From Isoalcanivorax indicus (GTDB taxonomy: Bacteria; Pseudomonadota; Gammaproteobacteria; Pseudomonadales; Alcanivoracaceae): a stretch of DNA of 64,000 nt. A program made the position numbers and the translations under genes. Below, piece after piece: positions 56,222 to 64,000 of the stretch. Below the pieces are notes generated by a model. It was not told the origin of the DNA. It worked only from the letters and a program-made list of their open reading frames with translations, and did not search any database. The stretch's first letter is position 1. Each line of letters begins with the position of its first letter. Where the stretch lies: contig NZ_QGMP01000001.1 of NCBI RefSeq assembly GCF_003259185.1, positions 1,240,001 through 1,304,000 on the forward strand. Direction: 5' to 3'.

Positions 56222-57092
56222 CGTCGTGCTCCTGGAACAGGGCCGGGGCAACGGCCCGGTGGAAACCGTCGAAGGGTTTGCTGTTGTTGTGATCCGGCAG
56301 GGGCGAAATGGCGATATTGCCCTGGCTGGCGGCACCGTCGACACGCACCGTGTCGCCGCTGATAAAGCCCGCCGCGTCGGACAGCAGGAAAACGATCGCG
56401 GCCGAAATTTCCGATTCCTCGCCCAGTCGCTTGAGCGGCACGGCGGATTTCAGGGTGCGGATCACCTGCTTGAACGCTTCGGGATAGGTGTCCATGCCGC
56501 TGGAGGCCACCCAGCCGGGTGCCACGGCATTCACGCGCACGCCGGCACGGCCCCATTCATAGGCCGCCGTCTTGGTGAAGTTATCCATGCCGGCCCGGGC
56601 GGCGCCGGAATGCCCCATGCCGGGCATACCGCCCCACATGTCAGCGATGATATTGACGATGCTGCCGCCGTGTTTTTCCATGCTCTGGTTGAACACTTCG
56701 CGGGCCATCAGGAAGCCGCCGGTGAGGTTGGTGCGGATGACCGTCTCCCAGCCTTTCTGGTTGATCATGTTCAGCGGCGAGGGGAACTGGCCGCCGGCAT
56801 TGTTGACCAGACCGTGAACGGGGCCCATGGCGGCGATGATCGCGGCCACCGTTTCCTTGACCTTGTCTTCTTCGCGAATGTCGCAGGTAAACCACAGGGC
56901 GTCGCCGCCGTCTTCGATGATCTCGGCCTGCACGGCCTTGAGCTTGTCTTCCTTGCGGCCCACCAGCGCCACGCGGGCGCCGAGGCTGGCCAGCTCATGG
57001 GCGGTGCAACGACCGATGCCACTGCCGCCGCCGGTGACGATGACGTTGCGGCCCTTGAACAGATCGGGACGAAATACGGAACGGTAGGACAT
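56208..57092 (-). CDS. atuB: SDR oxidoreductase AtuB-like, PECR-like active site
   Basis: A protein of 294 residues. Rossmann motif TGGGSGIG (residues 20-27) and LVNNAGG are intact. The classical Tyr-x3-Lys site is replaced: the region reads HSGAARAGM (161-169), so Ser162/Arg166 stand at the usual positions. The same HSGAARAG sequence occurs in peroxisomal trans-2-enoyl-CoA reductase (PECR). It may therefore reduce an enoyl-CoA rather than oxidise an alcohol. The start overlaps the atuA stop by 1 nt. Confidence 0.8.
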   Translation of the reverse strand: MSYRSVFRPDLFKGRNVIVTGGGSGIGRCTAHELASLGARVALVGRKEDKLKAVQAEIIEDGGDALWFTCDIREEDKVKETVAAIIAAMGPVHGLVNNAGGQFPSPLNMINQKGWETVIRTNLTGGFLMAREVFNQSMEKHGGSIVNIIADMWGGMPGMGHSGAARAGMDNFTKTAAYEWGRAGVRVNAVAPGWVASSGMDTYPEAFKQVIRTLKSAVPLKRLGEESEISAAIVFLLSDAAGFISGDTVRVDGAASQGNIAISPLPDHNNSKPFDGFHRAVAPALFQEHDDASD

Positions 57093-58882
57093 CAGTGATT
57101 CACCTCGTTGGCGATGTCGTCAGAAACGGGGACGGGAAAATCAAGCAATTGCTGGGCGAACGCCTTGCCCTGCGGGTCGATACGCAGGGACGCAATGCCG
57201 CCGCCGCCCAGCGCGTTTTTCAGCAGGAAGTTGAAGGCGTTGAAGCCGGGCAGGGCCCAGCGTTGCACGCTGCCGTGCTGCGGGTCCAGGGTATGGCGCA
57301 GGTAGTCGGCCACGGCCTCGGCGGTCAGGGCACTGTTGATCCAGGGCAGGTAGTCGGCCCGGCGGGCGATAACGCCGATATTGGCGTGATTGCCCTTGTC
57401 GCCACTGCGTGCCCAGGCCAGCTTGACCAGGGGCACGGTGGTGCTGGCCTGGGCTGCGGCGCCGTAATCAGGGTCGGCGGGCAGGGCGGTCGGGTCGAAC
57501 GGCACACCGGCGGGCACAGAGACGGGCACCTGCTGGCCATCAATATCCACCTGGCAGGGCACCTTGCCCTTGTGCACCAGGGTGGAGAACAGGCGAATAC
57601 GCGGGAACGGCTTGGGGCGACCGCCGACGATGCCGGTGAGGCCGGGGGCCATGCCGGTGGCGGCCTGGGCGATCTCGCGGCCAAAGATGCCCAGCGCCTT
57701 CTTGTCGTTATGCAGGGCGCCGATCTTGACCACGACTTCGCGGGTATCCTGGCGACGCCCCTGGGCGCCATAGGTGGCTTCAGTGCCCAGCAGTTCCACC
57801 GAGGTGTCGCGGAAATCCTCCATGCCCAGTTGCCGGAACAGGCCGCTGACCTTTTTCAGGATGGCATCGGCCACGGCCTGGCCTTTGCGGGCGGCATCGA
57901 TGCCGCCAATCATGAAGCTGGCCGTGATGCGGTGGCCGTCGGGGAAGGTGGCCGAGACCTTGTACTGGTCCGTGGGTGCGCGGCCTCTGGCGCCGGTGAC
58001 TTTGACCTGGTTGTCGCCCACCTGCTCCAGTTTTACACCGGTGAAATCGCAGACCACATCCGGCAGCAGATAAGCGCGTGGGTCACCGATCTCATAGACA
58101 ATCTGCTCGCCCACGGTGGCGGGAGTGATCAGGCCACCTGTGTTATCCGGTTTGCACACCACAAAGCTGCCATTGGCGTGGCACTCGGCCACGGGGAAGC
58201 CCATGTTGTGGTAATCGGGTACCTGCTCCCAGTCAGTGAAATTACCGCCGGTGCACTGGGCACCGCATTCGATCACGTGCCCGGCCAGTGAGCCCTGGGC
58301 CAGCTTGTCATAGTCGTCCTCGGCCCAGCCAAATTCGTGCATCAGCGGGCCCAGCACCAGGGCGGAGTCGGCGATGCGGCCGGTCAGCACGATGTCGGCG
58401 CCGGCATCCAGGGCCGCCTTGATCGGCAGGGCGCCCAGATAGGCGTTCATGGTCAGGGTCATGGGCGGCAGGGGCTGGCCGGTTTCCATCTCTACCGCGT
58501 CGGCGATATCGCCGCGTCGCGCGTTGATGTCGTCGCCTTCCACCAGGGCGATCTTCAGATCCACCCCGGCCGCTTCGAATGCGGCCTGAAGGGCCTTGCG
58601 ACACGCATGGGGGTTTACGCCGCCAGCGTTGCTGATCACCTTGATACCCTTGTCGCGGATATCCCTGGCCAGCGGTGCCATGACCTGCGTAACAAAGTCG
58701 TGGGCGTAGCCCATCTGCGGGTCTTTCATGCGAGCGCCTGCCATGATCGACAGGGTCACCTCGGCAAGGTAGTCGAACACCAGATAGTCAAGGCGGGTCT
58801 GGCGCACCAGCTGGAAAGCGGCGCTGTTGGTATCGCCCCAGAATCCGGCGGCACAACCGATACGAATGGGTCCCTTGCTCAT
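57092..58882 (-). CDS. atuA: acyclic terpene utilisation protein AtuA (DUF1446)
   Basis: 596 residues from ATG 58882 (AGGAG 5 nt upstream). The AtuA/DUF1446 core begins [15 protein letters not shown] near residue 6. [39 protein letters not shown] and GQCTGG-like [14 protein letters not shown] stretches are characteristic. A C-terminal small domain ([17 protein letters not shown]) is the AtuA-like ferredoxin-fold tail, fused here as in many homologues. It is essential for the atu pathway in pseudomonads, but its reaction is unknown. First gene of the operon, divergent from atuR. Confidence 0.9.
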   Translation of the reverse strand: MSKGPIRIGCAAGFWGDTNSAAFQLVRQTRLDYLVFDYLAEVTLSIMAGARMKDPQMGYAHDFVTQVMAPLARDIRDKGIKVISNAGGVNPHACRKALQAAFEAAGVDLKIALVEGDDINARRGDIADAVEMETGQPLPPMTLTMNAYLGALPIKAALDAGADIVLTGRIADSALVLGPLMHEFGWAEDDYDKLAQGSLAGHVIECGAQCTGGNFTDWEQVPDYHNMGFPVAECHANGSFVVCKPDNTGGLITPATVGEQIVYEIGDPRAYLLPDVVCDFTGVKLEQVGDNQVKVTGARGRAPTDQYKVSATFPDGHRITASFMIGGIDAARKGQAVADAILKKVSGLFRQLGMEDFRDTSVELLGTEATYGAQGRRQDTREVVVKIGALHNDKKALGIFGREIAQAATGMAPGLTGIVGGRPKPFPRIRLFSTLVHKGKVPCQVDIDGQQVPVSVPAGVPFDPTALPADPDYGAAAQASTTVPLVKLAWARSGDKGNHANIGVIARRADYLPWINSALTAEAVADYLRHTLDPQHGSVQRWALPGFNAFNFLLKNALGGGGIASLRIDPQGKAFAQQLLDFPVPVSDDIANEVNH

Positions 58883-58919
58883 GAATGCTCCTGATGCGGC
58901 GGGGGAATGCGGAGACGTT

Positions 58920-58966
58920 ACCAAGCAAGCGCTTGGTTTGTAAAGGGGGCGGGCTTGCACTATGCT
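58920..58966. promoter_or_regulatory. atuA-atuR intergenic operator and atuR promoter
   Basis: Inverted repeat ACCAAGC-AAGC-GCTTGGT (58920-58937) sits between the divergent genes, 38 nt upstream of the atuA start. A plus-strand promoter TTGTAA (58938-58943)/TATGCT (58961-58966) with 17-nt spacing abuts it. AtuR is a known repressor that binds inverted repeats in this gap in Pseudomonas, so this is the probable operator. Confidence 0.65.
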
Positions 58967-59030
58967 CAGGGCTGCCGATAATTGCGCGGCGTTCGCACAC
59001 AACCGCGTTCGCAGACAGACGAGGGTGGCA

Positions 59031-59663
59031 ATGGCACAGGCAGAAAAGGCCGCCACAGCGGCCGGTACCGTACACGGGATGGACGACTCTCCACGCGGCA
59101 AGTTGCTCAGCGCGGCGGCACGGCTGTTTCGCGACAAGGGCTTTGATCGCACCACAGTGCGCGACATCGCCCGCGAAGTCGGCATCCAGAGTGGCAGTAT
59201 CTTTCATCATTTCCCCACCAAGGACGATATCCTGTTTGCCGTGATGGTGGAGGTGATCCGCTTCAATACGTCGCGCCTGCAGGCCGCCTGTGACGCGTAC
59301 CCGGAGCCGCTGGCCCAGCTGGAGGCCCTGATCCGGGCCGAACTGCAATCCATCATTGGCGATACCAGCGAGGCCATGAGCGTGCTGGTGTACGAATGGC
59401 GCTGCCTGTCACCAGAGCGGCAGCAGGAGGTTCTGGCCATGCGTGCTGTCTATGAGCAGCTCTGGGTCGATTGTCTGGAAGCGCTGCGCCAGCGTGGCCT
59501 GCTGGAAGATGACCCCTTTGTGATTCGGCGTCTGATCACCGGTATGGCCAGCTGGACCAATACCTGGTTTGACGAGCACGGCAGCCTGAGCCTGGAGGCG
59601 CTGGCGCACATCATCGTGCGCCGGGTGATTGGTGAGCCGCGTGATACTCAGGGGGCGGCGTGA
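59031..59663 (+). CDS. atuR: TetR-family regulator AtuR-like
   Basis: 210 residues from ATG 59031 (GAGGGTGG upstream). The HTH is at about residues 22-68 ([44 protein letters not shown] across it), with a TetR_C-type ligand domain. Being divergent from atuA, with a palindrome between, it is the likely repressor of the terpene operon, responding to a pathway CoA ester. The stop overlaps the next start (GTGA). Confidence 0.83.
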   Translation: MAQAEKAATAAGTVHGMDDSPRGKLLSAAARLFRDKGFDRTTVRDIAREVGIQSGSIFHHFPTKDDILFAVMVEVIRFNTSRLQAACDAYPEPLAQLEALIRAELQSIIGDTSEAMSVLVYEWRCLSPERQQEVLAMRAVYEQLWVDCLEALRQRGLLEDDPFVIRRLITGMASWTNTWFDEHGSLSLEALAHIIVRRVIGEPRDTQGAA

Positions 59664-59854
59664 TCGGCAATGTGACGGCCTGGGGGCAGCGCGGCTACAC
59701 CATCCTTGAGGAAGGCGAGCTTGATCCGGCAAGCCACAGGCTGCGCATCACGCATTATCTGGTGGCCGACCCGCACGGGGAGACCGTGGACCAGCGTTTC
59801 CCCGGCATGAATGAAGCGCGCGCTTATATTGATTATCTGGAATTGCCTAACTGA
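59660..59854 (+). CDS. 64-residue conserved-looking small protein coupled to atuR
   Basis: 64 residues from GTG 59660 inside the atuR stop. The sequence ILEEGELDPASHRLRITHYLVADPHG followed by a Trp/Tyr/Leu-containing helix (ARAYIDYLELPN) looks like a compact alpha/beta domain. Overlap implies translational coupling. No family recognised. Confidence 0.5.
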   Translation: MIGNVTAWGQRGYTILEEGELDPASHRLRITHYLVADPHGETVDQRFPGMNEARAYIDYLELPN

Positions 59855-59914
59855 TTGATTAATGAGCGCTTTGCCGCTTTTTTGAACGAACGGTACGATC
59901 TCTTGAAAAAGCCG

Positions 59915-59942
59915 TTGACAGGCTGACGGATTTCCCTAGAAT
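59915..59942 (+). promoter_or_regulatory. tRNA-Val/tRNA-Asp promoter
   Basis: Consensus TTGACA (59915-59920) and TAGAAT (59937-59942), 16 nt apart, ending 13 nt before tRNA-Val. The same pair of boxes precedes the other tRNA-Val at 34184. Confidence 0.85.
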
Positions 59943-59955
59943 GGCGGCCTCTTTC

Positions 59956-60031
59956 GGGTGGTTAGCTCAGCTGGGAGAGCACCTGCCTTACAAGCAGGGG
60001 GTCGGCGGTTCGATCCCGTCACCACCCACCA
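59956..60031 (+). tRNA. tRNA-Val(UAC)
   Basis: 76 nt with encoded CCA. Acceptor stem GGGTGGT/ACCACCC, anticodon stem CCTGC with loop CTTACAA (anticodon TAC), T arm CGGTTCGATCCCG. Confidence 0.97.
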
Positions 60032-60114
60032 GTTTCACCTCAGGCGCCTTAGTCTGAGTGAAAACACTCCGCCGCAAGGCGAAGTGAGCAAGAGAAGCAG
60101 CAAGAGAAAGAGTT

Positions 60115-60191
60115 GGAGCGGTAGTTCAGTTGGTTAGAATACCGGCCTGTCACGCCGGGGGTCGCGGGTTCGAGTCCCGTCCGCTCCGCCA
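60115..60191 (+). tRNA. tRNA-Asp(GUC)
   Basis: 77 nt with encoded CCA. Acceptor stem GGAGCGG/CCGCTCC, anticodon stem CCGGC with loop CTGTCAC (anticodon GTC), T arm GGGTTCGAGTCCC. It is 83 nt after tRNA-Val and probably cotranscribed; no intrinsic terminator is evident downstream. Confidence 0.97.
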
Positions 60192-60357
60192 CTCTTTTCC
60201 CTGTTTCGATATCCCTGTTTCACAAAACATCCTGATAGCCTCCCCCCGATAGCTGCTGTTGCCGGCGAACTTCCGTTTCATCGTCCTGTCACATCGTCTG
60301 GTGCATAGTTCACGTGGTGCATGTTGCACTGACTATCTATAGCCACAGGAGAACGGT

Positions 60358-60474
60358 ATGGACGAAGTGATTGACGAGCGCCTGGACGCGCGCTCATGGC
60401 AGGCTTCCTGGGAGGAAGTTCTGGACGACGGCGAGGGCGACCTGGCCGATGCGGATGACGGCTTCGAGCTGTAA
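60358..60474 (+). CDS. 38-residue acidic small protein
   Basis: An ATG at 60358 with an excellent ribosome site AGGAG (60347-60351), 6 nt upstream, opens 38 codons ending in TAA (60472-60474). The peptide is very acidic: about 15 Asp/Glu, in ERLDARSWQASWEEVLDD and a DADDGFEL tail, with two Trp. It shows third-position G/C bias like the neighbouring genes. The 166 nt between tRNA-Asp and this ORF hold TATCTAT-type promoter-like sequence near 60334 but nothing definite. Function unknown. Confidence 0.55.
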   Translation: MDEVIDERLDARSWQASWEEVLDDGEGDLADADDGFEL

Positions 60475-60593
60475 TCCGCTTTCTCCCGGCCCGCTCCTGC
60501 TTTTCCCGCCCCGCAAAACTGCATCACAACTCCCTGACGCCCCTTCTTTTCTTTATCTGCAATCCGGGTCACACTTCGGAAAAAACGCGCGTC

Positions 60594-60625
60594 TATAATC
60601 GCCGGCTTGCGCGATAAGAAAGGGA
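60594..60625 (+). promoter_or_regulatory. -10 box and ribosome site before the coiled-coil gene
   Basis: A perfect TATAAT at 60594-60599, with no clear -35 box, and AGGGA at 60621-60625, 8 nt before ATG 60634. Confidence 0.55.
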
Positions 60626-60633
60626 TTCTGGCT

Positions 60634-62010
60634 ATGAGCATGTCGTCCGTCACGTCCGAAGCGGTGTTGTTCTTCGATGATCGAGGTATCGTCAAGAGCA
60701 TGCTTTACTCGGATTTCGAAGCCATTCTGGATGGAATGGTCGGGGTGCCGGAGTTTGCCGACAGTGAGATGCGCGGCGCCTTCTGCATGGTGGATGGCCG
60801 TCTGCAGGTCGTGGCCATGGTGTTGTTCCTGATTGATTTCGGTGAGGACGGCATGGCGGATACCACCTGGAATGTCCCGCTGCGCCATCTGGCCGAGCAC
60901 GGTGGCCCGGGGCCGGACATGGGCGCGGGTCCGATCCGTCTGGCCTGCCGCAGCCAGTGCCCGGTGGCCTGGCACCAGGAGCAGCTTTGGGACCCGGCGA
61001 TGAAGCCCGGCGCCAACGATTTCGTCCACGTTCGGGATACCCTGCGAGAGCGTGGCCGCAAGATGGGTCTGTATGTCGATGAGTCGGCACCGCCGCCTGC
61101 GCCCACGCCGCCGGTGGTGGGGGGGGCTGCGGCTGGTGGGCAGGCGATCCCGACCGTCAAGCCGGCCCAGGAAGCACGCCAGATGGAGCAGGAGCGTGTG
61201 CGCCTTGCCCGGACCATCAAGGAGTTGCGCCTGCGCATCCAGACGCTGGAGAACGGCCACAAGGAGGAGGTGGGCCAGTTGCGCTATGCGCAGCAGCAGA
61301 AAGAAGAGATTCTCAGCACCCAGCTGGAAAAGGTCCTGATGCAGTTCAAGACCCTGAAATCCCAGAACGAGGCACTGAAAGAGCAGAACGTCTCGCTCAA
61401 GGAGCAGGTCGGCTCCCTCCATCACAGCCTGGAAGAACAGGCGCGCAAGCAGGATTCCCAGGGCAGCGAAATCGAGATCCTGACCGAGCAGTATCGTATG
61501 GCGCTGGCCCAGCGGCTCGAGGAGGAACGTGCCCGTCTGACCGAGCAGATGCACGCCAAGGAACTGGATGTGCTGGATCGGGAGGAGAAGATTTCAGCCC
61601 TGGAGCAGGAGCTCCGTGAGGCCCGTCGCGAGCAGATCAAGATGGCCAACTCCGGTGCCCAGAAGCTGCTGGAAAAGCTTCAGGCGCTGGGTCTCAACTT
61701 CATCGCCTTTCACCCCGGCGCCGGACATGTGTCCATCAGTGCCCAGGAAATTTCCGACTACATGCAGAACCCGCTGGCGTTCGCGGCGCGCAAGTGCCTG
61801 GTCACCGAGGAGCATTACCGGGCCTGGTTACGCCACTATGAGAACCCGGTGTGTCAGGTTGGCGACGCAAATGGTCAGATTTGTGGGAAACGTGTCATTC
61901 GGGTGGACGTGCCCAACCAGTTCAAGCCGGGGATGTCTGACCGCAATGCCAACCGTTGTCCCAACTGCCGCTCCGACGTGGCCATCGAAAATGTGCTGAA
62001 GTTCAAATAA
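60634..62010 (+). CDS. coiled-coil protein with C-terminal Cys4 motif
   Basis: 458 residues from ATG 60634 (TTG 60607 and ATG 60640 are alternatives). The N-terminal domain of about 145 residues has the repeated phrase LFFDDRGIVKSMLYSDFEAILDG and no known motif. A Pro/Ala linker (about 148-172) leads to a long coiled coil, about 175-355. The C-terminal domain has CQVGDANGQICGKRV and CPNCRS, four Cys arranged like a zinc ribbon. It is predicted cytosolic; a structural or nucleic-acid-linked role is possible. It precedes the cNMP/rhodanese gene, same strand. Confidence 0.6.
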   Translation: MSMSSVTSEAVLFFDDRGIVKSMLYSDFEAILDGMVGVPEFADSEMRGAFCMVDGRLQVVAMVLFLIDFGEDGMADTTWNVPLRHLAEHGGPGPDMGAGPIRLACRSQCPVAWHQEQLWDPAMKPGANDFVHVRDTLRERGRKMGLYVDESAPPPAPTPPVVGGAAAGGQAIPTVKPAQEARQMEQERVRLARTIKELRLRIQTLENGHKEEVGQLRYAQQQKEEILSTQLEKVLMQFKTLKSQNEALKEQNVSLKEQVGSLHHSLEEQARKQDSQGSEIEILTEQYRMALAQRLEEERARLTEQMHAKELDVLDREEKISALEQELREARREQIKMANSGAQKLLEKLQALGLNFIAFHPGAGHVSISAQEISDYMQNPLAFAARKCLVTEEHYRAWLRHYENPVCQVGDANGQICGKRVIRVDVPNQFKPGMSDRNANRCPNCRSDVAIENVLKFK

Positions 62011-62110
62011 TGACACGCTGGTCGTGCACGAGCATGAGGTGTCCGACACTTTGGCACACTAACTGCTACCTCTGTGTGGTTCAGGCCTTATGAGTGAGGA
62101 GAAGATGCGC

Positions 62111-63181
62111 ATGGCACAGGGTCCGTCCATCGACAAGCGTTTGCTGCAAACCTTTGTGCCCGTCAACGCGCTCAGCGGAGATCCGCTGGATCGCCTTCTG
62201 GATCAACAGGAAGTGCGCCAGTACCAGGCCGGTGAGTTGCTGTTCGATATCGGTGATCGGGATAACACAACGGTCTACCTGCTCAGTGGTGATGTGGAAC
62301 TGGAAGCGGCGGATGGCCAGGTCCAGCGGATCAGCGCTGGCGGCATGGCGTCCTGGCACCCGCTGGATCATGCCCAGCCGCGCCGCAGTCGTGCGCGGGC
62401 GCTCAATGCGGTGTCTGTGGTCCGCTTTGACAGCTTCCGCCTGGACACCCTGCTGGCGTGGGACCAGTCGGTCGGTTATGTGGTGCTGGATATCAACGCC
62501 AATGCGGCCTACGAGGGGGATCGCGAGTGGATGATCCGCTTGCTCAAGTCGCCGCTGTTCTATCAGGTGCCGCCGGGCAATATCTTCGAGATCTTCCGTC
62601 GTCTGCGGCCGCGCAAGCTGAAATCGGGTGAAGCGATCATTCGTCAGGGTGAGGAGGCCGATTGCTGCTTCATCATCAAGGAAGGCATGTGTGAGGTGTC
62701 GGTGCTGGCGGCCGGTGCCGCAGAGCCGACCCCGGTGGCCATGCTTGAGGCCGGCCAGTGGTTCGGTGAAGAGGCACTGTTGTCCGGAGCGCCGCGTAAC
62801 GCCACCATCACCATGGCCACCGACGGTGTGGTCATGCGTCTGGATCGGGCTGATTTCGACGAACTGCTGCGTGAGCCGGTGGTCGAGAGCATCCATGGCG
62901 GCGAGGCGCTGGAGCGGGTGGCCGCCGGAGCGCGCTGGCTGGATGTGCGCACGCCTGACGAGTATGAGCAGGGTCATCTGCCCGGGGCGCTGAACATGCC
63001 GCTCAATGTCCTGCGGCTCAAGAGCCGGCTGCTCGATCCGTCGCGCACCTACGTGGTGTGCTGCGACACGGGTCGACGGAGTGCGTCGGCGGCCTTTCTG
63101 CTGAAGAATGCGGGCATTCGCGTGCAGCTTGTGGAAGGCGGCATCAATGCCTGGCCCGATACGCTGCATCTGGAGGCATGA
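62111..63181 (+). CDS. double cyclic-nucleotide-binding domain plus rhodanese fusion
   Basis: About 356 residues from ATG 62111, the start best placed after GAGGAG (62096-62101); ATG 62090 and 62105 are also in frame. Two cNMP-binding jelly rolls, about residues 10-125 (degenerate) and 140-255 (SGEAIIRQGEEADCCFIIKEG, FGEEALLSGAPRNATI, the phosphate-cassette region), are followed by a rhodanese domain. That domain has WLDVRTPDEYEQGHLPGALNMP and the active-site Cys in VVCCDTGRRS. No HTH is present, so it is not a Crp-type regulator; ligand control of sulfur transfer is a plausible idea. The following gene is nadK. Confidence 0.8.
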   Translation: MAQGPSIDKRLLQTFVPVNALSGDPLDRLLDQQEVRQYQAGELLFDIGDRDNTTVYLLSGDVELEAADGQVQRISAGGMASWHPLDHAQPRRSRARALNAVSVVRFDSFRLDTLLAWDQSVGYVVLDINANAAYEGDREWMIRLLKSPLFYQVPPGNIFEIFRRLRPRKLKSGEAIIRQGEEADCCFIIKEGMCEVSVLAAGAAEPTPVAMLEAGQWFGEEALLSGAPRNATITMATDGVVMRLDRADFDELLREPVVESIHGGEALERVAAGARWLDVRTPDEYEQGHLPGALNMPLNVLRLKSRLLDPSRTYVVCCDTGRRSASAAFLLKNAGIRVQLVEGGINAWPDTLHLEA

Positions 63182-63279
63182 TCGAGGGTCACGCTGACCG
63201 GCGAGTCTGCACGACGTAACTGGCGCCACCGCCCGGTGGTGCCTTATCCTGTGGCCTGTTCTGGTCAGAGGCTGTACCT

Positions 63280-64000
63280 GTGCCCCGCGAGACATTTCGT
63301 AATATCGGCCTGGTTGCCCGTTCGGGCAGCGAGCAGGCGCTCTACTCCCTGCGCCAGCTGGTGCACTTTCTGCAGCAACGCGGTTGCAACGTGATTATCG
63401 AGAAGTCCCTCGATGACGAACTGGGTGATCTGGGTCTGCAGGCCGGCAGCCGCAAGCAGTTGGGGGAATCCTGTGATCTGGTGGTGGTGGTCGGCGGAGA
63501 CGGCTGCCTGTTGGGCGCCGCCCGTACCTTTGCCGGCCATGACGTACCGGTGCTCGGCATCAACCGGGGGCGGCTCGGGTTTCTCACCGATGTCTTGCCC
63601 TCCGAGCTGGAGCACAGGGTAGGGCAGGTGCTTGATGGCGACTATCGCCTGGAGTCCCGCTTCCTGCTGGATATGGAACTGAATCGGGGCAAGCGTGTGG
63701 TGGGTCATGGCGCTGCGCTGAACGACGTGGTGCTGCTGTCCGGTGACAGTGTGCACATGATCGAGTTCGAGTTGCTCATCAATGGTGTGTTCGTCTATCA
63801 CCAGCGCTCCGATGGCCTGATCATCAGTACGCCAACCGGCTCGACAGCCTACGCCCTGTCTGGCGGCGGGCCCATCATGCATCCGGCCATTGATGCCATA
63901 GCGCTGGTGCCCCTGAATCCTCATACCCTGACCAGCCGCCCACTGGTGGTGGATGGCAACAGCGAGATCAAGCTGCGTGTGACCAGCTTCCGCCAGGAGC
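63280..64000 (+). CDS. nadK: NAD kinase (3' truncated by window end)
   Basis: The frame opens at GTG 63280 (AGAGG at 63267-63271, 8 nt upstream) and is still open at the last base, about 240 residues. The start FRNIGLVARSGSEQA, the catalytic GGDG motif (LVVVVGGDGCLLGAAR, about residues 67-82), GINRGRLGFLTD, LNDVVLL and the diagnostic STPTGSTAYALSGGGPI are intact. It phosphorylates NAD+ to NADP+. About 50 C-terminal residues are missing beyond the edge. Confidence 0.95.
   Translation, partial: MPRETFRNIGLVARSGSEQALYSLRQLVHFLQQRGCNVIIEKSLDDELGDLGLQAGSRKQLGESCDLVVVVGGDGCLLGAARTFAGHDVPVLGINRGRLGFLTDVLPSELEHRVGQVLDGDYRLESRFLLDMELNRGKRVVGHGAALNDVVLLSGDSVHMIEFELLINGVFVYHQRSDGLIISTPTGSTAYALSGGGPIMHPAIDAIALVPLNPHTLTSRPLVVDGNSEIKLRVTSFRQE

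Noticed and set aside
54731..56362. A 543-codon plus-strand open frame opposite atuC
   Set aside because: Antisense to an intact carboxyltransferase; no motif or start signal.

Overview
The window is about 62-63 percent G+C and reads as the chromosome of a marine hydrocarbon-degrading gammaproteobacterium, most likely Alcanivorax or a close relative. The clues are the pheS-pheT-ihfA-merR-tRNA-Pro and cmoA-cmoB gene orders, separate cysD and cysN, a PhaF-like phasin, an acyclic terpene (atu) catabolic cluster, and cydAB with cydDC. The taxonomic call is inference, because no rRNA is present. No prophage, insertion sequence, CRISPR array or rRNA was seen.

1-19.2 kb is an envelope/exopolysaccharide and sugar-nucleotide region. 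It holds a truncated HpcH/HpaI aldolase, a 2-hydroxyacid dehydrogenase, an alpha/beta hydrolase, a chromosomal AbiE-type toxin-antitoxin pair and an ElyC-like protein. Next comes a tight run of ugd, a UDP-glucuronate 4-epimerase, a QueC-like PP-loop ATPase, a methyltransferase, galU, a catalytically degenerate Ugd paralogue, pgi and algC. These link glucose-6-P, glucose-1-P, UDP-glucose, UDP-glucuronate and UDP-galacturonate. cysDN (sulfate activation) and a WbpM/CapD-type nucleotide-sugar dehydratase close the region.

19.2-34.2 kb: uvrB, an aspartate-type aminotransferase, tRNA-Asn and a 198-bp element bounded by a perfect 34-bp inverted repeat. A cytochrome bd operon on the minus strand (cydA, cydB, cydD, cydC) follows, then three exported proteins: an Ig-like lipoprotein, a PhoX/DUF839 protein and a periplasmic protein of unknown function.

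34.2-41.9 kb is the translation block: tRNA-Val, infC (ATT start), rpmI, rplT, pheS, pheT, ihfA, a MerR-family regulator, tRNA-Pro, cmoA and cmoB.

41.9-48.6 kb holds poorly characterised genes: a degenerate GGDEF protein, a small membrane protein, an SCP2/UbiJ-like membrane protein, a DUF445 protein, a phasin, a fatty acid desaturase and an AraC-family regulator. A 583-bp gap between convergent genes (46001-46583) carries DnaA-box-like sequences, an imperfect duplication and several palindromes.

48.6-59.9 kb is an atu-type cluster for citronellol/geraniol-type branched compounds. atuA, atuB, atuC, atuD, atuE, atuF and an acyl-CoA synthetase are on the minus strand. A divergent TetR-family gene (atuR) is coupled to a 64-residue ORF, and an inverted repeat lies between atuA and atuR.

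59.9-64 kb: tRNA-Val, tRNA-Asp, a 38-codon acidic small ORF, a coiled-coil protein with a Cys4 tail, a double cNMP-binding/rhodanese fusion, and the 5' part of nadK running off the window.
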